Positions 10,242 to 29,100 of a stretch of 64,000 bases of DNA are shown one piece after another. Under the pieces are notes generated by a model. That model worked only from the letters and a program-made list of their open reading frames with translations. It made no database searches and had not been told where the DNA came from. Within the stretch, counting starts at the first letter, position 1. Every line of letters begins with the position of its first letter. The position numbers and the translations under genes were made by a program. This DNA comes from Phalacrocorax aristotelis (lineage: Eukaryota > Chordata > Aves > Suliformes > Phalacrocoracidae): positions 7,245,182 to 7,309,181 of the forward strand of contig NC_134288.1 in assembly GCF_949628215.1 (NCBI RefSeq), written 5' to 3'.

Positions 10242-13200
10242 GTGCATTGCAAGAGCCTCAGTGCAGCTAAAGGCCCTGAGGCCTTGGCAGGAATGGGGAG
10301 GAGGGACTGAAACAGTTTCTCACCTGGAGGTGCCACCAGTTCCTGCCTCCTCAGATGGGAGTGAGCACTTCCCGGGGTGCTCCCCAGCCCGGGTTTGTGC
10401 TCCTTACGGAAAGGATTCAGGGAAAGCATTGTCAAGGCGTTAGCTATGTCATTTTTCATCCCAGCTATTGCAGCCAAAGATCATGGGCAGCTTTACAGAG
10501 GTGGCCTGGGCTCTGAAAGGCATCTCGGCCCCACAGGGAAACACAATTTCCCTGCAAAAAGCATTAAAAGAGCCTTTGTGGGGCTTTGCTGCAGGGAGGA
10601 GCAGCACACGGGTGGCCATCACAGCAGACGGAGGGCCATCACCCATATCAGCTGGTTACCTGGGGATGGGGGGGAGCAGTGTGAGCCGTGGGGGAAAGGG
10701 GGACCCCAGAGTGGCTGGAGGTGTTCAGGCTGAACAAGGGCCAGCAAGGTAACTGACCTGGCTTTCCCCATGGGCACAAGGCTTGCATGTTTCATGAGCT
10801 CAGGGCAGCATCCTGTGAGCTTGTCCCATGCCCAAGACACCGCTGACCCACGGAGGGTGAGCCAGGCTGGACAGGGTGTGCCTCCCTGACAACAACCCCT
10901 GACTCCCGATGTAAGGATCTTTGTTTTGCTTCTGAAGACGATCAGCCCATGCTGCGCCTCACACTGCAGCCCATGCAGGGCGAGCACCCTGGCTCAGCTG
11001 CACTCCCTCCCACCCAGTGCTGTGGGGATGGGCCCTCTCCTCTCCCTTTCCCTAGCAGAGCAGGTGGAGATGCAGATCCCCTGTCCCAGCATGGAAACCA
11101 GAAGGGGCAGGGATTTCTCCTGCCATCCTGAAATACTGGTAGCTTAGGAAAAGTGTGGGTGGGAAAAGCTGTAATGATACATTCAATCTGGGAACAGATT
11201 AAATTTAATAACGCCGGTCACTGCAGCAAAGGTGCGTCTGATCAATGCAGCGAGGCAAGGCAGAGCTCGATGGTGGGGAACAGACCCCAGGGGAGCAGCT
11301 CCTGTGTTTCTGGTGTGACCCCATGGCATTGGGCGCTCACCCAAGAAAATCCACCTGCAGCTGTGCTGATCTTAGGGTGGCCATGGCTGACCTGTTCGGA
11401 GAGGCGCCTGGGGGTGCCAGCCGGCCTGCTTCACGGAGGAACCCACCACCCAGCATGGGGGTCCTGCTGGGCTGTGGGGACGGTGGGTGCCGGCAGTGCC
11501 AGCAGCCCCCCCAGGCCCACGCTGTGATCGATGGGATGCCCTACTTATCCCAGCCCGGGGTCAGCATGCTGCAATGAGCTGCCACGTTCACAGCTCCAGG
11601 AGACACATCCCCAGAGCCACCGGCAAGCCCGGACCTGCGAGTGCTGTGCTGAGCATCGTGGAGGGTGTGGTGGAGCCAGCCTGGCTCCCAGCGGCACCCC
11701 CAGCCTTGGGGCAGGGGTGGGTGGTGGCTCAGTGCTGAGCATGAACTCCTGGTGATCTCTGGGGCAGGGATGCTGGTTCGGCTCAGCCTCCCCATCGCGT
11801 GATTTGCCATGGGAGGGAAGCCTAGTGGGGCTGTCCTGAGCCCTGTGGGTGTGTCTCTGTTGGGCTGCAGGGATAGGAAGCTCCCCTAGGACTGGTGGGC
11901 TCTCATCCCGGGTGCTCACCTGCATGGCCAAGACAGCCAGCTGTGTGGGGTGCTGGGTGCCAGCAGCCGGTCCCTGTGTGTGTCTAGCCCAGGCAGTGCT
12001 TGTGCAGGATCTGCCCACCAAGGCTACAGAGGCTGTTGGGCTCATGGCAGGATTGTTTTGCAAGTCCATCCTTGGCAAAGGTGATCCAAATCCCTGGTCC
12101 TCTCCTTGAGCCTTTCCTGGGTCTTCCAGGAAGGTGGTGGCTGGGGCCCTTTCGTGCACATCTCCTTGCAGCAGGCTCGGGAAGAAGCACAGCCTGAAGG
12201 CAGAGCCAGACCTTGGGGCTCCCTAACGTTGAAGGCAACCTGCTGGGACCAGCATGAGGAGCAGGCTGGCATGCTCTCCCCTGCCGCTACCCCAGCTAGT
12301 GACTGTACCACCAATGACCAGTTCCTTGCTGGAAACCAGTTTGTTGCAGCTGCAAGTTCATTGCTGCTCTGCATCCCAAGGGTGGGAGTGTTCCAATGTG
12401 GGGCAGGGCAAGGGCTGGATGTCCCCATACCTCTGTGGGGTTTGGCATGGGCAGGGATGGACACGAGTGTGGATGTCCTCATGGCTCTGCTCAGCCAGGC
12501 TGGTGTGAAGGCTTGGGGTGCTGGGGGTGCTCCCAGTGCCGAAAGCCACTGGCTCATCCACGGGCACTGCCCTTGCTGCTGCCATGTCACACTCCCAGCC
12601 CTGGGGCAGGAGGGAGGCTCGGGGCGTATTGCCCAGTGTTGACATTGCAGAGGGAAAAGACCCATTTTTTAATCACCGGCTGGTTATTTTGGGGAAGCGG
12701 GGGGTGCAGGAGGTGGGCTGGCAGCCCCAGGCACGAGGAGGGAACAATGGAGCCACTGTGAAGCTGAACGCCCTGGCTCCTGTCAGAAAGGTCCAGCAAG
12801 GGATTTTCAGCACATTTCTATTTCCCCACTCAGGTATAATTACATGGGTGAACAAAGAGTCCTTCAAATCTGCCTGTGCCCCCAGCACAGCCCTCGGGGG
12901 CTGCACGCACACATGCATGTCGGCTCTCAGCAGGGTGCAAGGGGACCGTGACCATGCACACTGGCAAAGGCAGCCCTGTGGGCCCAGTGATGCTGGGTAG
13001 TGTCATGGGGACAAACCCTGGGTGCGTCCCCAGCTCCCCTGACAGCCACAGCCAGGGTGGAGGGACTTCTCTCCCAGAGCCACACTCCTGGCCGTGCACC
13101 CCAAGGCAGAAAACAAAGAACAAATCTCACCTGGCCTTTCAGCACTGATCTGCTGCTGTTAATGTAGCCGTAAGCAGGAGTGGATTTAATGAAGTGCCTT

Positions 13201-13859
13201 TTCTTCTGCCCCTTTGGTGCCTTGTCCCACTGTAGGAGCCCCTGTGAGCTCCCTTGCTGGGTGCTGCTTTGGGGCTTGGTAGTGGGGCAGCAGCGGGGGT
13301 TGCTGCCTTTCCCCCGTTCGTGCAGACAGCTCCTGGCAGCCCCTCATGCAGGTTCAGGATGGATGGCTCCCCACAAGCAGCATGCTGGGGGTCCCATGTT
13401 GGTCCCACACAGGTCTGACAGGTGGGGACCACGCCAAGCATTCCCTTGGGGTGTGGATGTGCGAAGGGCTAAAGCCCCTGTGCTGCTTCCCTCTACCGTG
13501 ACGCCTGGCCCTGGCAGGGCTGAGCCCTTCACGCAGGGACTTGCTGCAGCCCAGCTTAGGCAGGGACTGTCAGGCAGCAGCGGAGGTAGGCAGGGTTTTG
13601 CTGGGGCAGCCCCGTTCCCCAGTGAGGTTCCCAGGGCCACACTCCCTCTCTGGGAATGGGTTTGTGCTGGACCAAGCTGTGCTCACACGGCAAAGCTGTA
13701 GCAATTCATTCCCTCTGTACTTTTTCCAACTCGTGCCTGCCGCTCAGCCCACACCCTGAAATCTCGGGGCTGCTCGCGGCTGCGGCTGGGGCCATGTGCC
13801 TGTTCTGGTTGCAGGGAGCAAGGACATATCACTGTGGGGTCAAAGGCCTCCAGCTGCTG

Positions 13860-13905
13860 CTTCTCCTCCCAGCTGCTGCTTCTCCTCCCAGCTGCTGCTC
13901 CTGGC
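13860..13905 (+). repeat. 19-bp short tandem repeat
   Basis: The unit AGCTGCTGCTTCTCCTCCC occurs twice in full and then partially (AGCTGCTGCTCCTGG). Minor simple repeat. Confidence 0.85.
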
Positions 13906-16900
13906 AGAGCCCGGCGCCTGTCCTGACACCCCGGTCCCTCTGCAGAGACCTGCCAGAGTGAGGTTTCCCAGCCAGGCCTGACACAGAGGTGAGGGGCATC
14001 AACGGGGGAGTTTGGGGCTTCATCCTCAAGCTGTCCCAGCACAAGCTGGCCAGGGCAGGAGGCCAGATTTAACAGGGCAGGGGGCATGGGGGCGCTTGCA
14101 GCCAGCACAACTGTGCAGCTGGGGTGCTGGCGTACTGCATGCATGGCACTGCATGATGCTGCCTGCTCCCCGCCATGCTCTGAGCAAAGCCATGCCAGGG
14201 TAGCACTGAGCCCGACAGCCCTGGGGCTGCAAACAAGCACCCAGGGGTGCTGCTCAGCTCCTCTGCCAGTGGCTCCACAGATGCCGAATCCTCACTGGGC
14301 TCACGGGGAGGGACCTGCACCCAGTCGGCTCTTTCTCAGCGCTGATCCTAACAACTGTAACTGTCTGCCTGGTTTGCATGCCTAATTACAGCAACGGTAC
14401 ATAGAAATCAGGCCTGTGATTTTCAAGCCCGGTTATTTATTTTAACTGTTTAAAAATCCACTTTCCTTCACCAGTGAACCTTGAGAAAACTGTCTGTATT
14501 TTTCTTTTGAAAGGGGAATGAAAGCAGAGTGCCAGCTCCCTCCATCCTGCCCCCACTAGCTGGGTTCCCGGACCCTCCGTCAGCACTGCAGCATGGGGCC
14601 AGCTGTGGGGAGCTGTGTCCAGTGCTGACCCTGCACCCCTCATCCAGCCACCAAGCCCCAGCTGCAGCCCTGGGGCAGTGATCCAGCCCTGCATCCCAGC
14701 AGGATGCTGCCGGCCCCTGGGCTCAGTCCTTCCCTGGGATTCAGGGAGTCCGGTGCTTGCCAGGAGTGAGCCTGTTTTCAACTTGTTTTAAGAAAAAAAA
14801 AAAAGGAACCCCAATTTTCCACAGGCTTCTTGGCTGCATGGGCAGGGCTGAGTGCCTGGAGATGTGGGCACAGAAGCGTGGCAGTCTCTGCCCCTGAACA
14901 GCCCGTCTCGGGACATGGGCTAATAATATCCACTCCTGGTGTCGCCAGGGATGAGGGCACCCACGGGTGTCTCCAGCTTGCTCCATCTGTAATGCAATTT
15001 GGAGTTGTTATTTTTTAGAGTCTGGCCAGCAGGGCCACATGCCTGGGCAGTTCCAGATGCACTTGGAGTCTCTTGAGCAGGTAATTGTAATTCCTCAGCG
15101 ACCCAGCTCAGCTTATTTTGGCCCTGGCGTAGTTTTGCATCCCGCCACCCAGCTGGGTTATTTATAGCTCTGTCAGAAAAAGGATAGAGTCAGCACAGGT
15201 TTTCTGGGCACTGCTCAGATCTACAGCCCTGTACGAAGGGCTGTGCTGGGCTGGGGCCAGGGGTGCCCTTGGAGGCATGCTCAGGGTAATGGGACCCCCA
15301 CTGGGGTCTGCAGGTCGGGCTGGGACCAGTGCAGGGGCTTGGTAGGGAGGGGGATGTTTTTAGCTCATGATGCAGTAACCGTCCCCTTGGTTCAGTCTTG
15401 TGGGCTGAGCCCTTTCATGCACCAGCCCTGGGCATCAGCCCCAAGAGCACCACATTTCCAAGAAAGGGGTGTTTCTCTGCACCTTTCCCCTGGCTGATGC
15501 ACAGCATCCCCACATCCAGCATCCTCAAGACCTGGTGATACAGGCATTCACATGAAGCAGCGTGGGCCATGGACCCACTGGACTACCCAGAGGCTCTGCC
15601 TGCGGGTACAGGACAGGGACAGCCCAGCTGAAGGGCTTAGGGCTGAGGGGGACAGGCTGCTCTGGTGGGGTGGCCCCACTTGCCCTGTGTCTCCAGCACT
15701 GGCTGCAGCAGCTCATCCTGATGCACGGTCCCTGGTGATGCTCACCTGTAGCCCCACGCTCCTCCACAGGGGACAGGCAGGGACCTGGGAGCTCTGCCAC
15801 TGCCCTGACCTCGCTCGTGTTGGGGAGGTGGTGAAGCCACAGCGCAGCAGAGGGACCTGCCCTGAGCTGCCCTGGCCAAGGCAAACATCTCACTGGTACA
15901 GAACAGCCCCCATTCCTTACAGCCCCCTGGACAGCTCCCCACCTCTGCCCACCCCTCGCACTCAGGGGGGTGCAAAACCCCCTTTAACTGGAATTTTTCT
16001 GGCCTTTCTGCAAGTATGGTTACAAATTGCCCTACAAGCAAGCCAGCCAGCCAGCTGCCTCAGTGCCAGGAATGGTGGATTTGGGCTGGGTGAGCAGGGA
16101 AGGGACATTCCCCACATCGCCTGTGTGCCTCCCCTGCCCTCTGCTCTCCAGAAAACACTCAACCCATCAGGAAACCTACTGCATGGTCTGGGGCAAAATG
16201 CAATGCAAAGGCTCTTTAAAAAAACAGCCAAACCCTCTGAGTTGGGCAGAAAATGTCCCCCAGGGATGGCCAGAAATGCCCAGGTGATCCCCGGCACCCA
16301 GTGCAGCACCCAGGCTCGCCTGAGCCTCTGGGCAGCGTGGGCACTGGCAGTGTGATGAGCGCGGTGGTGCTCAGCAGGCGGGGTGCTGGTGGCTGGGCTC
16401 ACTAGATGGCAGCAACTCTTCTTCCAAACGGCCAGGACAGCGCCGCACAGCCCTGGCAGCAAGGGAGACAGACCGAGACCAGATTTCATGTTCCTCTGGG
16501 GTATCGTTTCGTAGAGGGAAAGCCAGGACTTTATTTTCTTCTTGATGTTTTTGAAGGTACGCTCACCTCTGGGACCTGAAATGGCTTCTTGGTGCAGTGC
16601 AGCTCCAGGCAGCCCCAACTGTGCACCATCCCAGTGGGATCAGGGGATCCCCAGTGCCTTCAAGCCTCGCCGTTGCCCAGGATTGCTCATGCAACACCAC
16701 AGCTACACACAGCATAAACTATCCTGAGCATCCCTAAGGCATTTGATGCTTTTCCTAAACTCCCAGCTCTTGGAGTGATGTGAAGGTTTTTTTCATGCTT
16801 CATTTTATACTCATGTTTGTGGCTGCCCTGGGGACAGGGAAAAGCTCCGTGTACAGTTCAGGGGCACAGAAAAGAGCTGCCAGACAGGCTCCAACGGGCA

Positions 16901-17083
16901 GCCCAGCTCTGAGCAGGCAGCCCAGCTTGCCGGAGCTGGTGGGACACTCCGCGCGCGTTTCCCCGACACGCGTTGAGTTATTGTAGGATCCAGCAGAGAC
17001 AGGTGCTGCCGACTCGCGAGTGAGTGAGAACATACAGCTGGATGGCTGGCGCCTGTTAGAGACATTTGTGTTAATCAGTGATT

Positions 17084-17096
17084 ATGCAAATAAACA
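17084..17096 (+). promoter_or_regulatory. Octamer plus forkhead-like motif
   Basis: A perfect POU octamer ATGCAAAT at 17084-17091 overlaps AAATAAACA (forkhead-type TAAACA) at 17088-17096. It sits within AT-rich sequence starting TTAATCAGTGATT. A candidate enhancer from motif content only. Confidence 0.3.
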
Positions 17097-17863
17097 GCTC
17101 TGCCGATGCCACCAGCTCCTCCGCTGCGATGCGGAGCATATGTTCCCCATGGCAGGGAAGTGCCTCCTCCAGGAGCTGCAAAGCTCCTCGTTTCCATTTG
17201 CAGGACCTGCTGTGAAAAGCAGATTAAACGCAGCCCGTGGCTGGTCGGGGGAAGGCAGGAGCCCCTGGAGGCAACGCCAGCCCGCCTGCCGCCGCCTCTC
17301 CCCTTTCCCCATGTGGCTTGAATTACTGCGGCTGTTTGCTTAATCCATCAGCCTTCAAGAATGAGCCACTCAGTGCTTTCTTGGCCTCTCCAGAAAAGCG
17401 CTGTGCTGTAAACATTACAAGGCAGGCTTGTTCCAAGCCCTTGAAGTCAATAAGCAATGCTCCTCCTGCCCTTCGGGACCGGGTTGCTGCTAAATATAGC
17501 GGAGGGTGCTTTCCATTCATAAAATGTGAATTATGCCCAGTCTCTGAGGGAGGGGAGCAGGTTGAGGAGCTTGTGGGCTCCAGACACTCCTGTGTGGGAT
17601 GCAGGCAGAAACTGAAAGGCTTGGTCCTGTCCTTTCACTGCCCTCCAGTCCTTCCCTGAGGAGATGGGGGGGAAACGCTTTTGGGGGAGGTAGAAGGATC
17701 CTCTGTTCAGGTTGATTAAAGGATTTTCTTGCATCTCATCCTCAGTTACATTAGGGCTGGGGTGGATTTACTGGGGAGGTGAGTGTAGGGGATGCTGAGC
17801 ATGGGCCAATGTGTCGCCCAAGAGGCTGTTGCGCAGGGGAAGCCCCTGCTGCCCCCAGCACCT

Positions 17864-17905
17864 GTATAAGATGTTCAAGCATTTGTATATGATGCTTGAG
17901 CATTT
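17864..17905 (+). repeat. 21-bp imperfect tandem duplication
   Basis: Two adjacent units, TGTATAAGATGTTCAAGCATT and TGTATATGATGCTTGAGCATT in essence, differ at three positions. Confidence 0.8.
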
Positions 17906-18837
17906 TCCAGGAAAGGGAGCAGTAATGTGTTGTACCACTGCTCCCAACACCTAATGAGCATACTGGGGCCTGCCTCCGCTTCAGGGGACTTGCTTCCTTT
18001 TGAAACACCCTGCAGATCCTGATGCGGTTACCCTTCTTCTGTCTTCCAGCCCTTTTTTCCACCAGCCCTTGGCTGTTGGCATGAGCTGTAATATTGTCCC
18101 TGAGTTTTTCCTCCAGCAGCAGCAGCTGCAGATACACACAGGTATGTCTGCCAACAGCTTTTCACCCTCTGTGAGGTTCCGATTCTAGGGAAGAAGGAAC
18201 CCCACCTCCTGGTGGAGTTTAGGGAGGTGCTGCCCCTGGGAAGCCCTGGGTTAGGATCCTGGAGACCCAAGCTCTTGTGGTCCCCTGGAGCTGGGGCCAT
18301 GCACAAGCTGCACAGCGAGGAGGCCAAGACACCAGGCATCACCATGAGTCTCCATGCTGGGTTTTGGGAGGCTGTTGGTCCCTTGCAGCCCTGAATTCAG
18401 CATCCTGAGCTGCAGTGTGGCGAGGCTGTCAATCTGTGCAGTGCTGGTGTGCAAAACATACTGGATGGCACAAAACATGCAGGTGAGCTGGGTGATGAGC
18501 CAGGGATGCCCGTGTGTGGGGCCAGGCACCCTGTGCTCCTGGGGTGCTGTGAGTCATGAGGCACCATGCTTCCCCTGCTCCCCTGCCCACTGCCACCGAG
18601 TTCAGTGTGGGTTAAACACCTCCATGGGTTTGGCAGTTGTTTCAAAACCCAGATCAGAACTGCCAAACCAGCAGGTTTCCAGGTACACCATGGGCCCTTT
18701 GATGATCAGAGATCTGAAGACTAAATAAAGCTGTAAGACCCATTCTGTGTAATGCTCGGGTCCAGCTCCAAGAAACCTGGCTGCCTTTCATAGCATCTTT
18801 AGATCAGCAGTTTCCTGCTGATGACAGTGCTGCAATT

Positions 18838-18870
18838 TCTCATGTGTTTGTGTGTGTGTATAAGTGTGTA
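18838..18870 (+). repeat. TG-rich microsatellite
   Basis: Interrupted TG dinucleotide run (TGTGTTTGTGTGTGTGTATA, then AGTGTGT). Confidence 0.75.
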
Positions 18871-19264
18871 AAACAACAGAGATTTGCAGAGCCATGCCAG
18901 CTAGGAAGGGGCTGGGTTTCATACTGAGGTTTTTCTTTCTCTCTTTTTTTCCCTTTTCCTTTTGAAATAACCCCATTTGGGCCTCTAATTAAAAAAACAA
19001 CAAAACCAAAACCCAAAACCCAAAGCATCTGGTACCAAGTATTTGGCTGCTGGAAATCAGCTCCTCATTACCGAAAAGCACAGAAGCAATGCAGGGATCC
19101 CTGGTATAGGTCAATAACTCTTGAGGTCACATTTGTTCATCATCCCTGTCTCTCCTAGCCTTTGAATATATGGACTGAAGACATCAAGGGAGCTGTGATG
19201 CTCTCTGCCAGCAAGGGAGGTAAATCATGATGGTTAGTAAAGAAGCAATTGAATCAGTAAAGAG

Positions 19265-19495
19265 TCCTTGAAGCCTGATTTATTGCTGCTCTCATGTGGG
19301 ATCTCAGCAGGTTGGGATGCTGCCATGAAGGAGAGACAAGTCAGCAAATCACAGTAACACGGTGGGCATTCGATGCATGGGAGGAGCCTTTAGCGGGGCC
19401 ACCCCGAGCCCTGGATGGGGACCCCCAGCACGGCTCAGGGCTGCTCCCCTTCCCTGGGACTGGCAGCAAGATCAAGGCTCTGCCTGCCCAACTTG
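19265..19495 (-). other. RBPJL: RBPJL 3'UTR
   Basis: Non-coding sequence from the stop codon to just past the minus-strand AATAAA. The end is inferred from that hexamer. Confidence 0.65.
19279..19284 (-). terminator. RBPJL: Polyadenylation signal of RBPJL
   Basis: TTTATT on the + strand is AATAAA on the minus strand, 212 bp after the RBPJL stop codon and the nearest hexamer to it. Confidence 0.65.
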
Positions 19496-26160
<6,665 letters not shown>

Positions 26161-26176
26161 TGGCTTCTGTAAGGGC

Positions 26177-29100
26177 TGTTGAGTGAAGATAGCTGTATTT
26201 TTCTCTGAAACCTAAGAAGTGGGTGGTTTTGCTGATTCTTTCTGCTGTAATAACTAGAAGGAGTTCCTATGCACCCAGCATTTAACTCTGCTAACTCAGT
26301 AGGTTGGGCATTGACTGGCTGGAGAGAGATGAGGTGGGCCCAAGCTCTGCCACCTGGGACACGTGTGCAAGAACTGGGGGATGAGAGGGGGGAGAGTTAT
26401 GGGTGTCTACTGGGGAGACTTTTGTGGTGCTGACTTGCTTTCAGAGGAGGCAGGCCCGCCCATCTGAAGAACATCAGCTCCTGCCCTACTGAAAGCCCTT
26501 TGGCGAGATGAGGAAACCAGAAGAGAGGGAAGAGGTGCTGCCTGGGCAGGAGCCCCTTGTTGGCACATCTGCCTGTGTGTGGGAGATGGTAGCTGGGCAC
26601 ACTCAGGAGAAATTGCTCCTACCAAGGGGACCCAGCCTGGCTGGTTATGAAAAGGTCTTGACTTAAGCCTGAGCTTACTTATTCCATGCACTGAGCTCCC
26701 TTGACTTGCTCCAAAGGGGTGATCGTGCCTACTGGTATTTGGACAATGGCTCTGTGTTTCTACTCTGCATGCCCAGGGGATGGTTTTGGACACACTTGGA
26801 TGAGCATCAGACCCAAAACAGATCCAGCATCCTCAGGAGATAGAAAGCTGTATGGAAACTGGCTTCAGGTTCTGGCTTTTGACCTTCCCAAGGCTGCTGG
26901 GTGACACTCATGACCTCTCCACACAGCGATGGCCTTGCATCGGAGACGAGAGAAACAGCAGTGGCCAGAGAAGGCTGGGAAACCCCAACCACAGCTGCAA
27001 ACACACTGCTGAACCACCAGGGGAAATCTGCTGGGGACTGTGGGCAGCACTGGGGGATCACTCGGAGGAGAAGTGGTGAGGATGCGGGCCATCAGCCATG
27101 GCCATCCAGAGAGAATCTTGCAAGAGGTACACTGTGGAGCATCCCCATTAAAACAGTCTCTCCTCCTTTTAAATGGGCTAGAAATTGAGAATAAATGAGG
27201 ACACAAATGATCAGATATATGAAGAGAGGTAAATCTGGTCTTGCCAAACACCCCAAGGCTATGGTGAGATCTTGCTGAGCTCAGAGGCCAGAGCAAGCTC
27301 CCAGGGAGAGAAGCTGCAACCACTGCCATCCCAAGCAGCCTTTTAGAAGAGTTCACCAGCCAGTTTTTCTCTTCCCAGTACAACATGTGTATTTTAAAGA
27401 GGCTGTGCCCATTACAGCTTCTAGGACCCATGTTACAACTAGCCCTAAGCTTATATCCCTTCCCTTCCAGCCTTCCCATGTTGTGGATGGAGCTGATGCT
27501 CTCCTGGTTGTGCATGGAAGACAAACACATCTCCCATACAAGCAAACACTTACCAAGCATCTCCTTGGGTAGTCCCATGGGGACCTGATTCTTTGCACTC
27601 CACAGATTTTCCCATCACAGCTGTGTTTGGTTTTTAGATGGGCAATAAAATCTCCTGCCCTCCCTGTTCTCAATTCTTTATCCTAGACGTGTTAGCCAGA
27701 TCACCAGCAAGCATAAATCAATAGAGCTCTGCCAAAATCAGACTTACAGCCAGTGCCAGTGTCACCCACAGCATTCGCTGCCACTCTGCGTCTGAGAAAT
27801 TAATGTTTTATGGCCACGGCAAGCCTGTTCCTGACTGCAGAGCATGGCTTGCAGAGCGCGTGCTGCAACCGAGCTCCTCTCCCCGCAGCAGCCCCAGCAC
27901 TTCTGCCAGCACACGGCTCTGGGCTCAGCCACCCTCACCGCACCTGGCACTCATGGCAAGCCAGCCGCAGCTCCTTTGCCAGACAGACCCTCGGATCACC
28001 CTTAATGGCTCCTGTGCCGAGGCTGAATCGGTTCCCGATGACGCTCCATCACGGGGCTGGGAGACTCCTGTGCCAGCACGCTGAAGTTGAGCTTTACCAA
28101 CCAGTACCCCACCAGTGCCCTCTCTAGGATGAGTTACTTAGACAGGTTGGAGTGAAGCTTTTCAGCCAGACTACTGACTGCTTTATATCTTTGCACAGCC
28201 AAAGAGATCCCATAAGAAGGTTATTGAATCTTTTTCCATAATGGCAATCTGCAGCTGTCTCACTCCTTTGCTGCCAAGCAATAGTGTGATTTCAGCTTTG
28301 ATCTGCCTTTGCTACTTTTCCCTTCATCTAAAAGCACTCTTTGGGAATCAATCTGCAAAAGACTTTTTTTACACAACTAGTGATTGTGATCCGGATAAAT
28401 ATGGAAAAGGCTGTCAGTTAGCCTGATCTTGGCAATTCTTTTACACTAATACAACACGGTTAAAAATGAGTACTAAACCTTGCTGGCTCCGTTCAGCAGC
28501 ATTTCACTCTCAGTTTGTCGGAGACAACAGGCACAGAGCAGGGGAGAACCAGGCTGGGTGGGTGAATTTTTTCCTGGTGAGTCTCATTGCTCAGTATTCA
28601 TTGCAAAATGAGGAGCGTAGCTTTGGGTCCTTGCTCATGTCTCAGCTGGGGGGACACATGCTCCATCCCTGTGTTACCCACCAGCACCAGTGCGCTCACT
28701 GGCGCCCACCCGTATAGCTCATGGTCTGCCTGGGAAGAGCCGATCCCCGTGGAGCTGCTGGGCTGGGCGCTGCTGGAGGGAGCCTCTCCCATTAACCCAC
28801 CAGCAGAGTGAGAAACAGCCTGGTACCGAGGCCAGGCAGCAGCAGGGAGTGTTCAAGAGCAAATTGCCAAAACCTGTGGATTAAGACGTGTGCTGACAGC
28901 ATGGCCAGCAGCAATGCCTGCTCCGCAGAGCCTCCTGCGGCACCAGCTCAGGCAGGGCCAGGCTTGTGCCGGTATCACTGCTCCCTGCCATCCATACATA
29001 ATACCAGAGGCACGTGGGTTACTGCCCGGAGCTTATTAGAGTCTTCTGGAATAATTATCCACATGCTATTTACTGCTTAAAGTGGGAACGTACATGCCAA

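Larger units (their letters stand above)
10242..19264. other. Intergenic DNA between the SDC4 and RBPJL 3' ends
   Basis: No gene supported. Contents noted: short tandem repeats at 13860 and 17864, an octamer/FOX-like block near 17080, a TG-rich stretch at 18840-18870, an A/C-rich stretch at 18988-19025, and a lone AATAAA at 18724-18729. The convergent 3' ends of SDC4 and RBPJL are consistent with a gene-free gap here. Confidence 0.6.

Noticed and set aside
18724-18729. AATAAA as the 3' end of an unknown + strand gene
   Set aside because: No upstream exon with coding or splice support was found; such hexamers occur by chance.
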